Shown here in pieces: positions 17,556-26,473 of a stretch of DNA of 64,000 nucleotides; within the stretch, counting starts at the first letter, position 1; each line of letters begins with the position of its first letter. The DNA comes from Solimonas variicoloris DSM 15731 (GTDB lineage: Bacteria > Pseudomonadota > Gammaproteobacteria > Nevskiales > Nevskiaceae). Where the stretch lies: the NCBI RefSeq assembly GCF_000382285.1, contig NZ_KB907931.1:108214-172213 (forward strand), read 5' to 3'. The notes under the pieces were generated by a model. It worked only from the letters and a program-made list of their open reading frames with translations. It was not told where the DNA came from and did no database searches. The position numbers were made by a program, and so were the translations under genes.

Positions 17556-18650
17556 TCAGAACCAGGCTTGGCCACGCCGCAGGTCGGCGCGGAAACGGCG
17601 CAGCAGTTCGAACGGCCCGGTCACCGGCGCGCCGCGCGTGGCGTTGGCGGCGCCGATCGCGAAGGCCAGCCGCCATTGCCGGAACATCGAGGCGTAGCCG
17701 CGATGCAGCGGCGTGTCCGGATGGTAGATATGCGCGGCCTCGGCGGTGACGCCGTTGACTTCGAGGATGCGCAGCGCCGTGCCGGCGCGCAGGGCCGCTG
17801 CCGACGGACAGCGCAAATCGAGGCGGCCGAAGCAGAAGCCCGGGATCGCGTCGAACACGCGCCCGACCGCGGCGAGCAGTTCGGGCGTGGCCAGATCGGA
17901 CGCATCGAGGAACAGCGCGCCGCGGCAGTGCGCGCCGATCTCGACCAGCGGCACCGAAGCGCCGCGCGCCGGCACTTCCTGCAGACGCGCGGCGAAGCGC
18001 TCCCACAGCAGCGGCGCGATCAGGCGCGCGCGCGGATCGGCGGCGATCAGCTCGACGAGCGTGCGCTGCCCGTCGCCGAGCACGCGCGGAAAGCATTTGT
18101 GCGTGATCGAGTACAGCACCGGCCGGCCGTCGTCCGGGGCGCGATAGACGAACAGCCCGTATTCCTCGCCGCCGACGTAGCGCTGCACGAGCACGTCGCC
18201 GGGCGCGTGCTGCAGATAGCCGATCAGCGCCGCCTCGTCGCGGATCACGGCGACACCGCGGCCGCGCGAGCCGATATCGGGCTTGAGCACGACCGGATAG
18301 GCGTCGCCGACGAAGGCCTGGGCGCGCGCGATGCGCACACCGAGCGGCAGTTCGAACGGCAGCAGCTCGAAGGCGGCGACCAGATCCGGTGCGTTCTGCA
18401 GCAGGGCGGCGAGGGCCACGGCCTTGCTCTCGCCGACCACACCGCCGGACTCGAAAGCCGGGTTGGCGGCGGTGAACACCGTCGGCCGGCGGTAGCGCAG
18501 GCCGAGCACGAGGATCCAGGCGATCACCGGCAGGTAGAACAGCCAGGCCGGCCAGAACTCCCAGCGCAGCAGCCGCTGCCAGCGGATCGCCAGGCGTTCG
18601 CCGAGCGGCGCTCGGTAGCGGCGCGCCGCGAGATCGACGGCTTGATTCAT
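17556..18650 (-). CDS. Membrane-anchored ATP-grasp ligase-like protein
   Basis: A 364-residue protein. The start at 18650 is chosen because its ATG overlaps the DinB-like stop (ATGA). Residues about 29-50 form one membrane helix (FWPAWLFYLPVIAWILVLGL). The rest is an ATP-grasp fold: VVLKPDIGSRGRGVAVI as glycine loop, QRYVGGEEYGLFVYR, and a C-terminal RILEVNGVTAEAAHIY in the metal-binding position. ATP-grasp enzymes join a carboxylate to an amine or thiol through an acyl-phosphate. The substrate is unknown. The gene belongs to a three-gene unit with the two genes upstream. Confidence 0.75.
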   Translation of the reverse strand: MNQAVDLAARRYRAPLGERLAIRWQRLLRWEFWPAWLFYLPVIAWILVLGLRYRRPTVFTAANPAFESGGVVGESKAVALAALLQNAPDLVAAFELLPFELPLGVRIARAQAFVGDAYPVVLKPDIGSRGRGVAVIRDEAALIGYLQHAPGDVLVQRYVGGEEYGLFVYRAPDDGRPVLYSITHKCFPRVLGDGQRTLVELIAADPRARLIAPLLWERFAARLQEVPARGASVPLVEIGAHCRGALFLDASDLATPELLAAVGRVFDAIPGFCFGRLDLRCPSAAALRAGTALRILEVNGVTAEAAHIYHPDTPLHRGYASMFRQWRLAFAIGAANATRGAPVTGPFELLRRFRADLRRGQAWF

Positions 18651-19165
18651 GGCGCCCACTGCAGGCGTTCGTGGCGCACGGTTTCCGGCGCCTTGCCGAA
18701 CGGCGCCGGCAGCGCGATGCCGGCGGCTTCGGCGAGCGGCCGCAGGATCGCGTAGTGATGCACGGCGTGACTGGCGACGAACAGCAGCTCGCGCGCCAGC
18801 GTCGAGCCGCTGACGCAGAAATCGGCGCCGTCGACGCCGATCGTGAAGCCGACCGACACAGGCTCGCCGGGCTCGCGCCCTTCGAGTGCGGCGAGCGTGC
18901 CGGTGATGCCGTCGAAGCGGCGAACGGCGAGGTCGGGCATGCGCTCGACGCGCCGGTCGCGCGGGCGATGGTCGTAGTCGACGAGCTCGTCGGGGGCGCG
19001 CGCGAGCAGCGCCTCGTAATGCTCGATCACGTGCCGAAGATGGGGGCCGACATGCGCGGCATAGGCCTCGACGCGCCCGACGTAATGCTGCGCGAGCGCG
19101 CGGCCCTGGCCGACGATGGCGACATTGAAGGCGAGGATCTCAGCGAACGAGGGGCGCGGCTTCAT
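18647..19165 (-). CDS. DinB-like four-helix metalloprotein
   Basis: A 172-residue protein with spaced histidines in LRHVIEHYEALL and in FVASHAVHHYAILR. These fit the three-histidine metal site of the DinB/YfiT-like superfamily. Relatives are thiol-dependent S-transferases or hydrolases. It overlaps the upstream membrane protein gene by 26 bp and the downstream ATP-grasp gene by 4 bp, which is strong evidence for co-translation. The reaction is not known. Confidence 0.7.
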   Translation of the reverse strand: MKPRPSFAEILAFNVAIVGQGRALAQHYVGRVEAYAAHVGPHLRHVIEHYEALLARAPDELVDYDHRPRDRRVERMPDLAVRRFDGITGTLAALEGREPGEPVSVGFTIGVDGADFCVSGSTLARELLFVASHAVHHYAILRPLAEAAGIALPAPFGKAPETVRHERLQWAP

Positions 19166-19592
19166 CGGCGTCCTCGGCGAGCGGAAGGCCGGCCGGCTGC
19201 GGCGCGCGGCGCGTCTGGCGCAGCAGCAGCAGCGGGTAGGCGGCGCAGAACGACAGGGTCGGCAGGAAGCCCGGCGCCAGCGTCAGCAGGATGTGCGGCG
19301 TGCCGATCAGGCTGTGTACGCCGATCAGCAGCGCGTAGGTGCAGCCCATCGAACCGCAGAACGCCAGCGCCGCACCGCCGCGCGGATCGCCGGCGAACCG
19401 GAACAGGCGATTCATGATCGCCACGCCGATCAGCGTCAGCCCGGTGCTCATCGCGAAGTGGGTGGCGCCGATACGCAGCGCATGACTGCTGCCGGCGCTC
19501 CAGTTGGCGTAGGTGGCCCAGCTGCCGTAGGCGGCGCCGCCCAGCACGGCGCCGAAGGCGCTGTCCATCAGGCGCCGCAGGTGGTCGAACAT
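19140..19592 (-). CDS. Small integral membrane protein
   Basis: A 150-residue protein from the ATG at 19592, which has a CGGAG ribosome site upstream. It has several hydrophobic stretches (SAFGAVLGGAAYGSWATYANW, FAMSTGLTLIGVAIM, ALAFCGSMGCTYALLIGVHSL, LLTLAPGFLPTLSFCAAYPLLLL), so about four membrane helices. I do not recognise the family. It is the first gene of the unit with the DinB-like and ATP-grasp genes. Confidence 0.6.
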   Translation of the reverse strand: MFDHLRRLMDSAFGAVLGGAAYGSWATYANWSAGSSHALRIGATHFAMSTGLTLIGVAIMNRLFRFAGDPRGGAALAFCGSMGCTYALLIGVHSLIGTPHILLTLAPGFLPTLSFCAAYPLLLLRQTRRAPQPAGLPLAEDADEAAPLVR

Positions 19593-19739
19593 GAAGACTC
19601 GGCTCCGGAACGGATCGTCATGGGAATGCGCCGATGCTGGCAATCATGGATGGCTGTCCGCTGAATACGCTACGCGCGGTCTCGACATGACGATAGGGCC
19701 GGCGGCATCGGACGTCATTGCCGATCGTTCGGCCGCGCG

Positions 19740-20621
19740 TCACGCCGCGTTCCGGCGCAGCTCGCCGGGGCCGATGCCGGCGACGCGCTTGAACGTGCGC
19801 CGGAATGCGGCCTCGCTCTGGTAGCCGAGCTGCTCGGCGATCGCCGCCACCGACAGGCGGCGATCGCTCAGCAGGCGGCGTGCCTCGCCGATCCGGCATT
19901 CGGTCAGATACTGGAACGGGCTGAGGCCGAGGCACTGCGTGAACGCCACGGCGAACGCGGTGCGCGACATGCCGGCGATGCGTGCCAGCGAGTCGACGCG
20001 CCACGGCGCGCCCGGCTGCAGGTGGATCGCCGCCAGCGCCTTGCCGAGGCGCGGATCGGCGAGCGCCGCGAGCAGGCCGCTGCGCTCCCGGGCCTGCGCG
20101 GCGTGCACGCACACCGCCATCACGAACAGACTGTCGGCGAGCTTGTCGAGCAAGGCCTGCTGGCCCGGCAGGCGGCGCTGCGCCGCCGCCGAGAGAATCT
20201 GCGCAAGCTCGCGGAACGCCGGGCCGCCGTCGGCGGCGCGCACCACGAAGACCTCGGGCAGCGCGCGCAGCAACGGGCTGCGCTGCCCGTTGGCGAAGCG
20301 GAACTCGCCGCAGATCAGCGTGCTGAACGGTGCCGGCGCGTCGCCGCCGCCGTCGCCGCGGTCGCGCAGCGTGTGGACGCCGCCGCGCGGAAAGACGATC
20401 AGATCGCCGGCGCCGAGCGCGAGCGGCGCCGGCAGCTTCGGGCTCTCGACCCAGCAGGCGCCGCGATCGATCAGGTGAAAGCTGCCCTGCGGCGTCTGCG
20501 GCTCGTTCTCGAACCAGCGGCCGCAGTAGTCGGCGACCGCGACGATGCTGACATGCACCTGCTGGGCGCCGAGCACGGCGCTCAGGACCGCGTCGCGCGA
20601 GGTTTCGCTCACGGGCTGCAT
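19740..20621 (-). CDS. AraC-family regulator with N-terminal cupin
   Basis: A 293-residue protein beginning MQPVSETS at 20621. The N-terminal part is a cupin-like sensor region of the AraC_binding_6 type (PLALGAGDLIVFPRGGVHTL, STLICGEF). The C-terminus is a double helix-turn-helix with SLARIAGMSRTAFAVAFTQCLGLSPFQYLTECRI and the second recognition region QLGYQSEAAFRRTFKR. It is divergent from the OlsF-like gene across a 153-bp gap, so it may control the lipid locus. The ligand is unknown. Confidence 0.88.
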   Translation of the reverse strand: MQPVSETSRDAVLSAVLGAQQVHVSIVAVADYCGRWFENEPQTPQGSFHLIDRGACWVESPKLPAPLALGAGDLIVFPRGGVHTLRDRGDGGGDAPAPFSTLICGEFRFANGQRSPLLRALPEVFVVRAADGGPAFRELAQILSAAAQRRLPGQQALLDKLADSLFVMAVCVHAAQARERSGLLAALADPRLGKALAAIHLQPGAPWRVDSLARIAGMSRTAFAVAFTQCLGLSPFQYLTECRIGEARRLLSDRRLSVAAIAEQLGYQSEAAFRRTFKRVAGIGPGELRRNAA

Positions 20622-20702
20622 GGTTCGACGTGCGGCATCGGCATCTCCTCGGGCCGCAGTGTATGCCGGCCGCGATCCGGCGGGCAGCCGGGAACTCGGC
20701 CA

Positions 20703-20708
20703 TATAAT
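20703..20708 (+). promoter_or_regulatory. Candidate -10 (TATAAT) for the lipid locus
   Basis: A perfect TATAAT lies 67 bp before the OlsF-like start, inside the AraC/OlsF divergent region. No good -35 is seen at 17 bp, which would fit dependence on an activator such as the divergent AraC protein. Confidence 0.5.
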
Positions 20709-20774
20709 GGTGCGTCGAATGCCCCGGGACGGCGCATTCCGACCGTCACGCCGACAAGAACGAAGAGGTGACGC

Positions 20775-22547
20775 ATGGACACTGCACCCACGCCGGGCGG
20801 CAAGCATTCCGCCCCGCCGCCGGTCACGATCGGCCTGCCGCGTGCACCGGGACTGGCCTGGGCCGCCTCGCTGTTCGACGCCGTCACCGGTCTGCGCACC
20901 CTCGAAGGCTATTACCGGGCGCGACCGGCGCCGCTGGCCCCGCACGAGTTCGTGCGCTACGCGCTCGGCGCGGTCGGCATCGACTACCGCCTCGGCGCCG
21001 GCACGCCCGACGACATTCCGGCCAGCGGCCCGCTGCTGGTCGTCGCCAATCATCCGTACGGAGCCGCCGAAGGCCTGGCGCTCGCCGACCTGTTCCTGCG
21101 GCGGCGCGCCGACGTGCGCCTGCTCGCCAACACGCTGCTGCAGACGCTGCCGGAGCTGGCGCCGCTGGTCGTGCCGGTCGACGTCTTCCGCAGCGGCGTC
21201 AACGGCGCCGCCCTGCGCAGCGCGCTGCGCCATCTCAAGGACGGCGGCGTGCTGATCGTGTTTCCGGCCGGCGAGGTCAGTCGCATCGACTGGCGGGCGC
21301 GCCAGATCGGCGATCCGCCGTGGTCGCCGACCGTGGCGCTGCTGGCGCGCCGCAGCGGCGCGCGCGTGCTGCCGCTGTTCGTCGAAGGCCGGCCGCGTCT
21401 GCGTTCGCTGGCCGCCGGGGTCGTCAACACGCGCCTGCGCACGGCGCTGCTGGCGCGCGACCTTCTGGCGTTGCGCGGCCGCACGCTCGGCCTGCGCCTC
21501 GGCGAGCTGGTCGAGCCGCGCGAGCTGGCGCGCATCCCGGACGAGGCGCAGACCGATTACCTGCGCCTGCTGACCTACACGCTCGGCGTCGAGCGCGGCA
21601 GCGAGCCGGCGCCGCGCGCGCTGCAGCCGCTGGCGCCGCGCGCCGACGCGAGCGCGCTGGCCGCCGAAGTCGCCGGGCTCGCCGACTGCCGCCTGCTGCA
21701 GACCGGCGAGTTCGAGCTGTATCTGGCGCCGGCGCCGCGCCTGCCGCGGCTGCTCGACGAGATCGGCCGGCTGCGCGAGGAGAGCTTCCGCGCGCTGCAG
21801 GAGGGCAGCGGCCGGGCCCGCGACCTCGACCGTTACGATCCGCTCTACGAGCACCTGTTCCTCTGGCATCCGCAGCGGCGCGAGATTGTCGGCGCCTATC
21901 GCTTCGGTTTCACCGACGCGATCGTGCCGCGCCATGGCGTGCAGGGCCTCTATACGCGCACGCTGTTCCGCTACGACGCGCGGCTGTTCGCGCAGACCGG
22001 CGCGGCGATCGAGCTCGGCCGCTCGTTCGTCGCGCCGGCCTGGCAGCGCAGTTTCCAGCCGCTGCGCCTGCTCTGGGGCGGCATCGCCGCGGTGCTCGCG
22101 CGGCGGCCGGAGATCCGCTATCTGTACGGCCCGGTCAGCATCAGTCCGAGCTACAGCCTCGCCGCGCGGCGCCTGATCGCCGAGACGCTGAGCGTGCATC
22201 ACGCCGATGCCGCGCTCGCCGGCCTGATCGAGCCGCTGCATCCGCTGCCCGAGCGGCCGCAGGCGGCGGCGCCGCGCAACGTGGTCTCGGCGCTCGCCGA
22301 TCCGAAACTGCTGTCGCGCGTGATCGCGCGGGTCGAACGCGGCCCGGGCCTGCCGGTGCTGCTGCGCCACTATCTCGAACTGAACGGCCGCTTTGCCGGC
22401 TTCAACGTCGACGACAGCTTCGGCGGCACGCTCGACGGCCTGGTGTTCGTGCGCGTCGACGGCATTCCGGCGCGCACGCTCGAACACTTCCTCGGCGTCG
22501 GGCGCGGCGAGACCGCGGGCGCGGCCAGCGCCGGCGACGGGCACTGA
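20775..22547 (+). CDS. Fused lysophospholipid-type acyltransferase and OlsB-like N-acyltransferase (OlsF-like)
   Basis: A 590-residue protein. The N-terminal half is PlsC-like: VVANHPYGAAEG (motif I, His93, with Glu in place of the usual Asp region) and VFPAGEVS (163-169) as the FPEG-type motif. The C-terminal half is OlsB/GNAT-like: DLDRYDPLYEHLFLWHPQRREIVGAYRFG, and AIELGRSFVAPAWQRSFQPLRLLWGGI. Fusions of these two activities (OlsF) make ornithine lipids in some gammaproteobacteria and Bacteroidetes. An amino-acid acyl lipid product is therefore likely, but the headgroup is not shown by the sequence. Confidence 0.82.
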   Translation: MDTAPTPGGKHSAPPPVTIGLPRAPGLAWAASLFDAVTGLRTLEGYYRARPAPLAPHEFVRYALGAVGIDYRLGAGTPDDIPASGPLLVVANHPYGAAEGLALADLFLRRRADVRLLANTLLQTLPELAPLVVPVDVFRSGVNGAALRSALRHLKDGGVLIVFPAGEVSRIDWRARQIGDPPWSPTVALLARRSGARVLPLFVEGRPRLRSLAAGVVNTRLRTALLARDLLALRGRTLGLRLGELVEPRELARIPDEAQTDYLRLLTYTLGVERGSEPAPRALQPLAPRADASALAAEVAGLADCRLLQTGEFELYLAPAPRLPRLLDEIGRLREESFRALQEGSGRARDLDRYDPLYEHLFLWHPQRREIVGAYRFGFTDAIVPRHGVQGLYTRTLFRYDARLFAQTGAAIELGRSFVAPAWQRSFQPLRLLWGGIAAVLARRPEIRYLYGPVSISPSYSLAARRLIAETLSVHHADAALAGLIEPLHPLPERPQAAAPRNVVSALADPKLLSRVIARVERGPGLPVLLRHYLELNGRFAGFNVDDSFGGTLDGLVFVRVDGIPARTLEHFLGVGRGETAGAASAGDGH

Positions 22548-22629
22548 CTCGACAGCGGGCGCTGGCGCGCCGGCGCTTGCCGGCCGCCGGCGCCTTGCCG
22601 AAAGTGCGCGCACGACAAGGAGGAGTTCC

Positions 22630-24429
22630 ATGAGTGACGATCGCGTGCGGCTGCGCGACCTGCTGCGCGGCGTGGCATCGACGCTGCCCGATTTCGCGAT
22701 CACCCAGCGCGGCCTGTGGAACCTGATCCGCTTCAAGCCGGACACGCCGCTGTCGATCGGCCTGCGCTACGAACAGCTGGCGGCGTCGACGCCGGCGCAG
22801 ATCGCGCTGCGCTTCGAGGACCGCGCGTGGACCTACGCCGAGCTCAACGCCTGGGCCAACCGCATCGCGCATACGCTCGCGGCGCGCGGCGTCACGCGCG
22901 GCCAGGCCGTGGCGCTGCTGTTCGAGAATCGCGCCGAGGCGCTGGCCTGCGCGCTGGCCGTGGTCAAGCTCGGCGCGATCGCGGCGATGCTCAATCCGCA
23001 GCAGCGCGGCGAAGTGCTCGCGCACAGCATCGGTCTGGTCGACGCGCGCGCGATCGTGGTCGGCGAGGAATGCCGCGCGGCGCTGGAAAGCACCGCGCAC
23101 CATCCGCAGGCCGGCAGCGCGCTGCCGTTCTGGTGGGACGGCGAAGGCGAGCCGCCGGCCGGCTACCGCCCTCTGCGCGGCGAGGCTGCGCTCGCGCCGG
23201 CCGACAATCCGCCGCAGACCGCGCAGATCCGCCTGCGCGAGCCCTGCTTCTACATCTTCACCTCGGGCACCACCGGCCTGCCGAAGGCCTCGCGGATGAC
23301 GCACTATCGCTGGATGCGCAGCCTCGCCGGCGTCGGCCAGCTGGCCGTGCGCATGCACCGCGACGACGTCCTCTACTGCCCGCTGCCGCTCTACCACAAC
23401 AATGCCCTGACGGTGTCGTGGAGCGCAGTGCTGTCGGCGGGCGCGACGCTGGCGCTCGGCCGCAAGTTCAGCGCCTCGCGCTTCTGGGACGAAATCCGCC
23501 GCTACGACGCGACCGCGTTCTGCTACATCGGCGAGCTGTGCCGCTATCTGCTGAACCAGCCGGCGCGGCCCGATGACCGCGAGCACCGCGTGCGGCTGGT
23601 GATCGGCAACGGTCTGCGCGCCGAGCTGTGGGACCGCTTCCAGCAGCGCTTCGGCATCGGCCGCATCTGCGAGTTCTACGGCGCGTCCGAGGCCAATCTC
23701 GCCTTCGTCAACGGCTTCGGTCTGGCGCGCACCGCCGGCTTCTGTCCGATGCCGTTCGCGATCGTCGAGTTCGACGCCGCGCACGAACTGCCGCGGCGCG
23801 GCGCCGACGGCCATCTCGTCCGCGTCGCCAAGGGCGGCGTCGGCCTGCTCATCACCGAAATCACCGAGCGCGCGCCGTTCGACGGCTACACCGACAAGAA
23901 GGCCAGCGAAGCCAAGCTGCTGCGCGACGTCTTCAAGCGCGGCGACTGCTGGTTCAACAGCGGCGATCTCGTCCGCGGCCAGGGCTGGGGCCATATCCAG
24001 TTCGTCGATCGCGTCGGCGATACCTTTCGCTGGAAAGGCGAGAACGTCGCCACCACCGAGGTCGAAGGCGCGCTCAACCACTTTCCCGGCGTGACCGAAG
24101 CGGTCGTCTACGGCGTGCAGCTGCCGGACTGCGACGGCCGCGCCGGCATGGCGGCGCTGACGCTCGACACCGCGTTCGACGGCGCGGCGCTGGCCCGCCA
24201 TCTGAGCGAGCGCTTGCCGGCCTACGCCGTGCCGCTGTTCGTGCGCCTGCGCCGCGCGCAGGAGACCACCGCGACCTTCAAGTTCCGCAAGGTCGAGCTC
24301 AAGCAGCAGGGCTACGATCCGGCGCAGATCGACGAGCCGCTGTACGTGCTGCGCGACCGCGCGCGCGGCTACGAGCCGTTCGACGCCGCCGCCTACGCCG
24401 AGATCCGCCGCGGCGCGCTGCGCTTCTGA
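22630..24429 (+). CDS. Long-chain acyl-CoA synthetase (FATP/FadD6-like)
   Basis: A 599-residue AMP-forming ligase. The start at 22630 is set by a strong AAGGAGGA site 5 bp upstream. It has P-loop FTSGTTGLPKAS, EFYGASEAN, the hinge GDLVRGQGWGHIQFVDRVGDTFRWKGENVATTEVE and the C-terminal TATFKFRKVELKQQG. This pattern fits the very-long-chain / FATP group, which activates fatty acids to CoA esters. It directly follows the OlsF-like gene (82 bp), and supplies or consumes acyl-CoA for the following genes. Confidence 0.92.
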   Translation: MSDDRVRLRDLLRGVASTLPDFAITQRGLWNLIRFKPDTPLSIGLRYEQLAASTPAQIALRFEDRAWTYAELNAWANRIAHTLAARGVTRGQAVALLFENRAEALACALAVVKLGAIAAMLNPQQRGEVLAHSIGLVDARAIVVGEECRAALESTAHHPQAGSALPFWWDGEGEPPAGYRPLRGEAALAPADNPPQTAQIRLREPCFYIFTSGTTGLPKASRMTHYRWMRSLAGVGQLAVRMHRDDVLYCPLPLYHNNALTVSWSAVLSAGATLALGRKFSASRFWDEIRRYDATAFCYIGELCRYLLNQPARPDDREHRVRLVIGNGLRAELWDRFQQRFGIGRICEFYGASEANLAFVNGFGLARTAGFCPMPFAIVEFDAAHELPRRGADGHLVRVAKGGVGLLITEITERAPFDGYTDKKASEAKLLRDVFKRGDCWFNSGDLVRGQGWGHIQFVDRVGDTFRWKGENVATTEVEGALNHFPGVTEAVVYGVQLPDCDGRAGMAALTLDTAFDGAALARHLSERLPAYAVPLFVRLRRAQETTATFKFRKVELKQQGYDPAQIDEPLYVLRDRARGYEPFDAAAYAEIRRGALRF

Positions 24430-24592
24430 GCGCGCCGGACTCGTCCGTTCGGACGGCCTGCCGCAGCGCCCGGCGTCGGTGTCGCAACCGCATTGACCCA
24501 AGCGCCGATGCGCACAGCCGCCGAGCCAAGGCTAGGCGCGCGGATGCGATGCGATGCTCGCCGCACGTTAAAAAAACGATGCCGGGTACAAC

Positions 24593-25072
24593 ATGAATGT
24601 CGATATCAAGATCGAGCGCAGCGTCGAAGTCGACGCGCCGTACGCCAGGGTGGTGCCGCTGCTCGACGATCTGGAGGGAACCATCCGCCGCTTTCCGAAG
24701 CTCAAGAAGCTGACGAAGGTCGGCACCAACGCCTATCTGTGGGAGATGTCGACGATCGGCTCTAAGGCCGCGAACATCGCCCATGAAGTCAGCTATGCGG
24801 CGCACTACACCGTCAACGCCAAGCGCGGCGAGATGAGCTGGAAGCCGCTGCCGGATTACGGCAACGCGACGATCGAAGGCCGCTTCGCGCTGCTCGATCA
24901 GGGCACGAAGACCAAGCTGGTGTTCGATGTGAAGGGCAAGCTGCGCGATGTGCCGGTGCCGCTGATGTACCGCCTGCTCGCGCCGCCGTTCATCCAGGGC
25001 AAGTTCACGCGCCTGGTCGACATCTTCCTTGAATCGACCCGCGACGCGCTGCTCGAGGAGACGACGCGTTAG
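24593..25072 (+). CDS. SRPBCC (START-like) ligand-binding protein
   Basis: A 159-residue protein with the START/CoxG-like pattern: N-terminal IERSVEVDAPYARVVPLLDDLEGTIRRFP, a beta-rich middle, and a C-terminal long helix FIQGKFTRLVDIFLESTRDALLEE. Such proteins hold hydrophobic ligands. It lies between the acyl-CoA synthetase and the acyl-CoA dehydrogenases, so a lipid ligand is likely but not shown. Confidence 0.75.
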   Translation: MNVDIKIERSVEVDAPYARVVPLLDDLEGTIRRFPKLKKLTKVGTNAYLWEMSTIGSKAANIAHEVSYAAHYTVNAKRGEMSWKPLPDYGNATIEGRFALLDQGTKTKLVFDVKGKLRDVPVPLMYRLLAPPFIQGKFTRLVDIFLESTRDALLEETTR

Positions 25073-25143
25073 GGCAGTTTGACGCTGTACCGAGCGCCGC
25101 GCCGGACGCGACGCCGCAACAGAACGAACGAGGGGGAGGCGAG

Positions 25144-26463
25144 ATGGGCGTCGTGCAACGCGTCATGGGGCTGGGCCTGCGCGCGATCAACCGCATCGCC
25201 GGCTCGCCGCTGCTGGACCGTCTGCAGCTGCGCAGGCCGGCCGAACGGGCGCTCTATCACGGCGCGCGCGTCGGCTTTCGCGGTGCCGCCGCGGCCACGC
25301 GCACCTTCAAGGCCGCGCAGTCGCTGGGCCGGCCGCTGCGGCCGTCGCGCGGCGCCGGCGGCAGTGGCCTGTTCGACCTGACGCCGAGCGAGGAACAGCT
25401 GCTGCTGCAGGCGGCGGCGCGCCAGTTCGCCGACCGCGAGCTGCGGACGGCGGCGGCGACGGCCGATGCCGAATGCCAGGCGCCGCCGTCGCTGCTGCGC
25501 GGCGCCGACGAGCTGGGCCTGGCGGCGCTGGGCATTCCTGAAGCGCTCGGCGGCGTCGGCGGCGAGCGCGCGGCGGTGAGCAACGTGCTGGTCGCCGAAG
25601 CGCTCGCGCACGGCGACCTGGGTCTGGCCTTCGCCTGCCTGGCGCCGGCGGCGGTCAGCCAGGCGCTGGTGCTGTGGGGCGACGCGGCGCAGCAGGCGCG
25701 CTACCTGCCGGACTTCGCCGGCGAGCATGCGCCGGTCGCGGCGCTCGCCGTGCAGGAAGCCCAGCCCCTGTTCGATCCGTTCGCACTGCGCACGACGGCG
25801 CGACGCGACGGCACCGACTTCATCCTCAGCGGCGTGAAGTCGCTGGTGCCGCGCGCGGCGCAGGCCGAGCTGTTCGTCGTTGCCGCGCAACTCGACGGCG
25901 CCGGACCGGCGCTGTTCATCGTCGAATCGTCGAGCGCCGGCCTGACGGTCGAAGCCGAGCCGGCGATGGGCCTGCGCGCCGCGGCGACCGCGCGCCTGCA
26001 CCTGGGCGACGTGCGCGTGCCGGCGGCGGCCCTGCTCGGCGGTGCCGCGGCCGAGGTCTATCGCGAATGCATCGCCCTGTCGCGCATCGCCTGGAGCGCG
26101 CTGGCGACCGGCACCGCGCAGGCGGCGCTCGACTACGTGATCCCGTACGTCAACGAACGCAGCGCGTTCGGCGAGCCGATCAGCCATCGCCAGGCGGTCG
26201 CGTTCGCGGTCGCCGACATCAGCATCGAGCTCGAAGGCCTGCGCCTGACCACCTGGCGCGCCGCCAGCCGCGCCGATCGCGGCGATCCGTTCGCGCGCGA
26301 AGCGGCGCTGGCGCGACGGCTCGCGGCCGACAAGGGCGCGCGCATCGGCTCGGACGCCGTGCAGCTGCTCGGCGGCCACGGCTTCGTCAAGGAGCATCCG
26401 GTCGAGCGCTGGTACCGCGATCTGCGCGCGGCCGGCTTCGTCGAAGGCGCAGTGCTGGTCTGA
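25144..26463 (+). CDS. Acyl-CoA dehydrogenase family protein with N-terminal extension
   Basis: A 439-residue protein with about 75 extra N-terminal residues (basic, with Arg-Arg and Ala-rich helices) before the dehydrogenase fold begins at LTPSEEQLLLQAA. Flavin and substrate regions are ESSSAGLTVEAEPAMGLRAAATA and the C-terminal LLGGHGFVKEHPVERWYRDLRAAGFVEGAVLV. The glutamate in FVEG is at the position of the catalytic base of the short/medium-chain group. The protein ends only a few residues later, without the usual helix tail. It precedes a second dehydrogenase gene by 10 bp. Confidence 0.85.
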   Translation: MGVVQRVMGLGLRAINRIAGSPLLDRLQLRRPAERALYHGARVGFRGAAAATRTFKAAQSLGRPLRPSRGAGGSGLFDLTPSEEQLLLQAAARQFADRELRTAAATADAECQAPPSLLRGADELGLAALGIPEALGGVGGERAAVSNVLVAEALAHGDLGLAFACLAPAAVSQALVLWGDAAQQARYLPDFAGEHAPVAALAVQEAQPLFDPFALRTTARRDGTDFILSGVKSLVPRAAQAELFVVAAQLDGAGPALFIVESSSAGLTVEAEPAMGLRAAATARLHLGDVRVPAAALLGGAAAEVYRECIALSRIAWSALATGTAQAALDYVIPYVNERSAFGEPISHRQAVAFAVADISIELEGLRLTTWRAASRADRGDPFAREAALARRLAADKGARIGSDAVQLLGGHGFVKEHPVERWYRDLRAAGFVEGAVLV

Positions 26464-26473
26464 GGAGGCGGCC

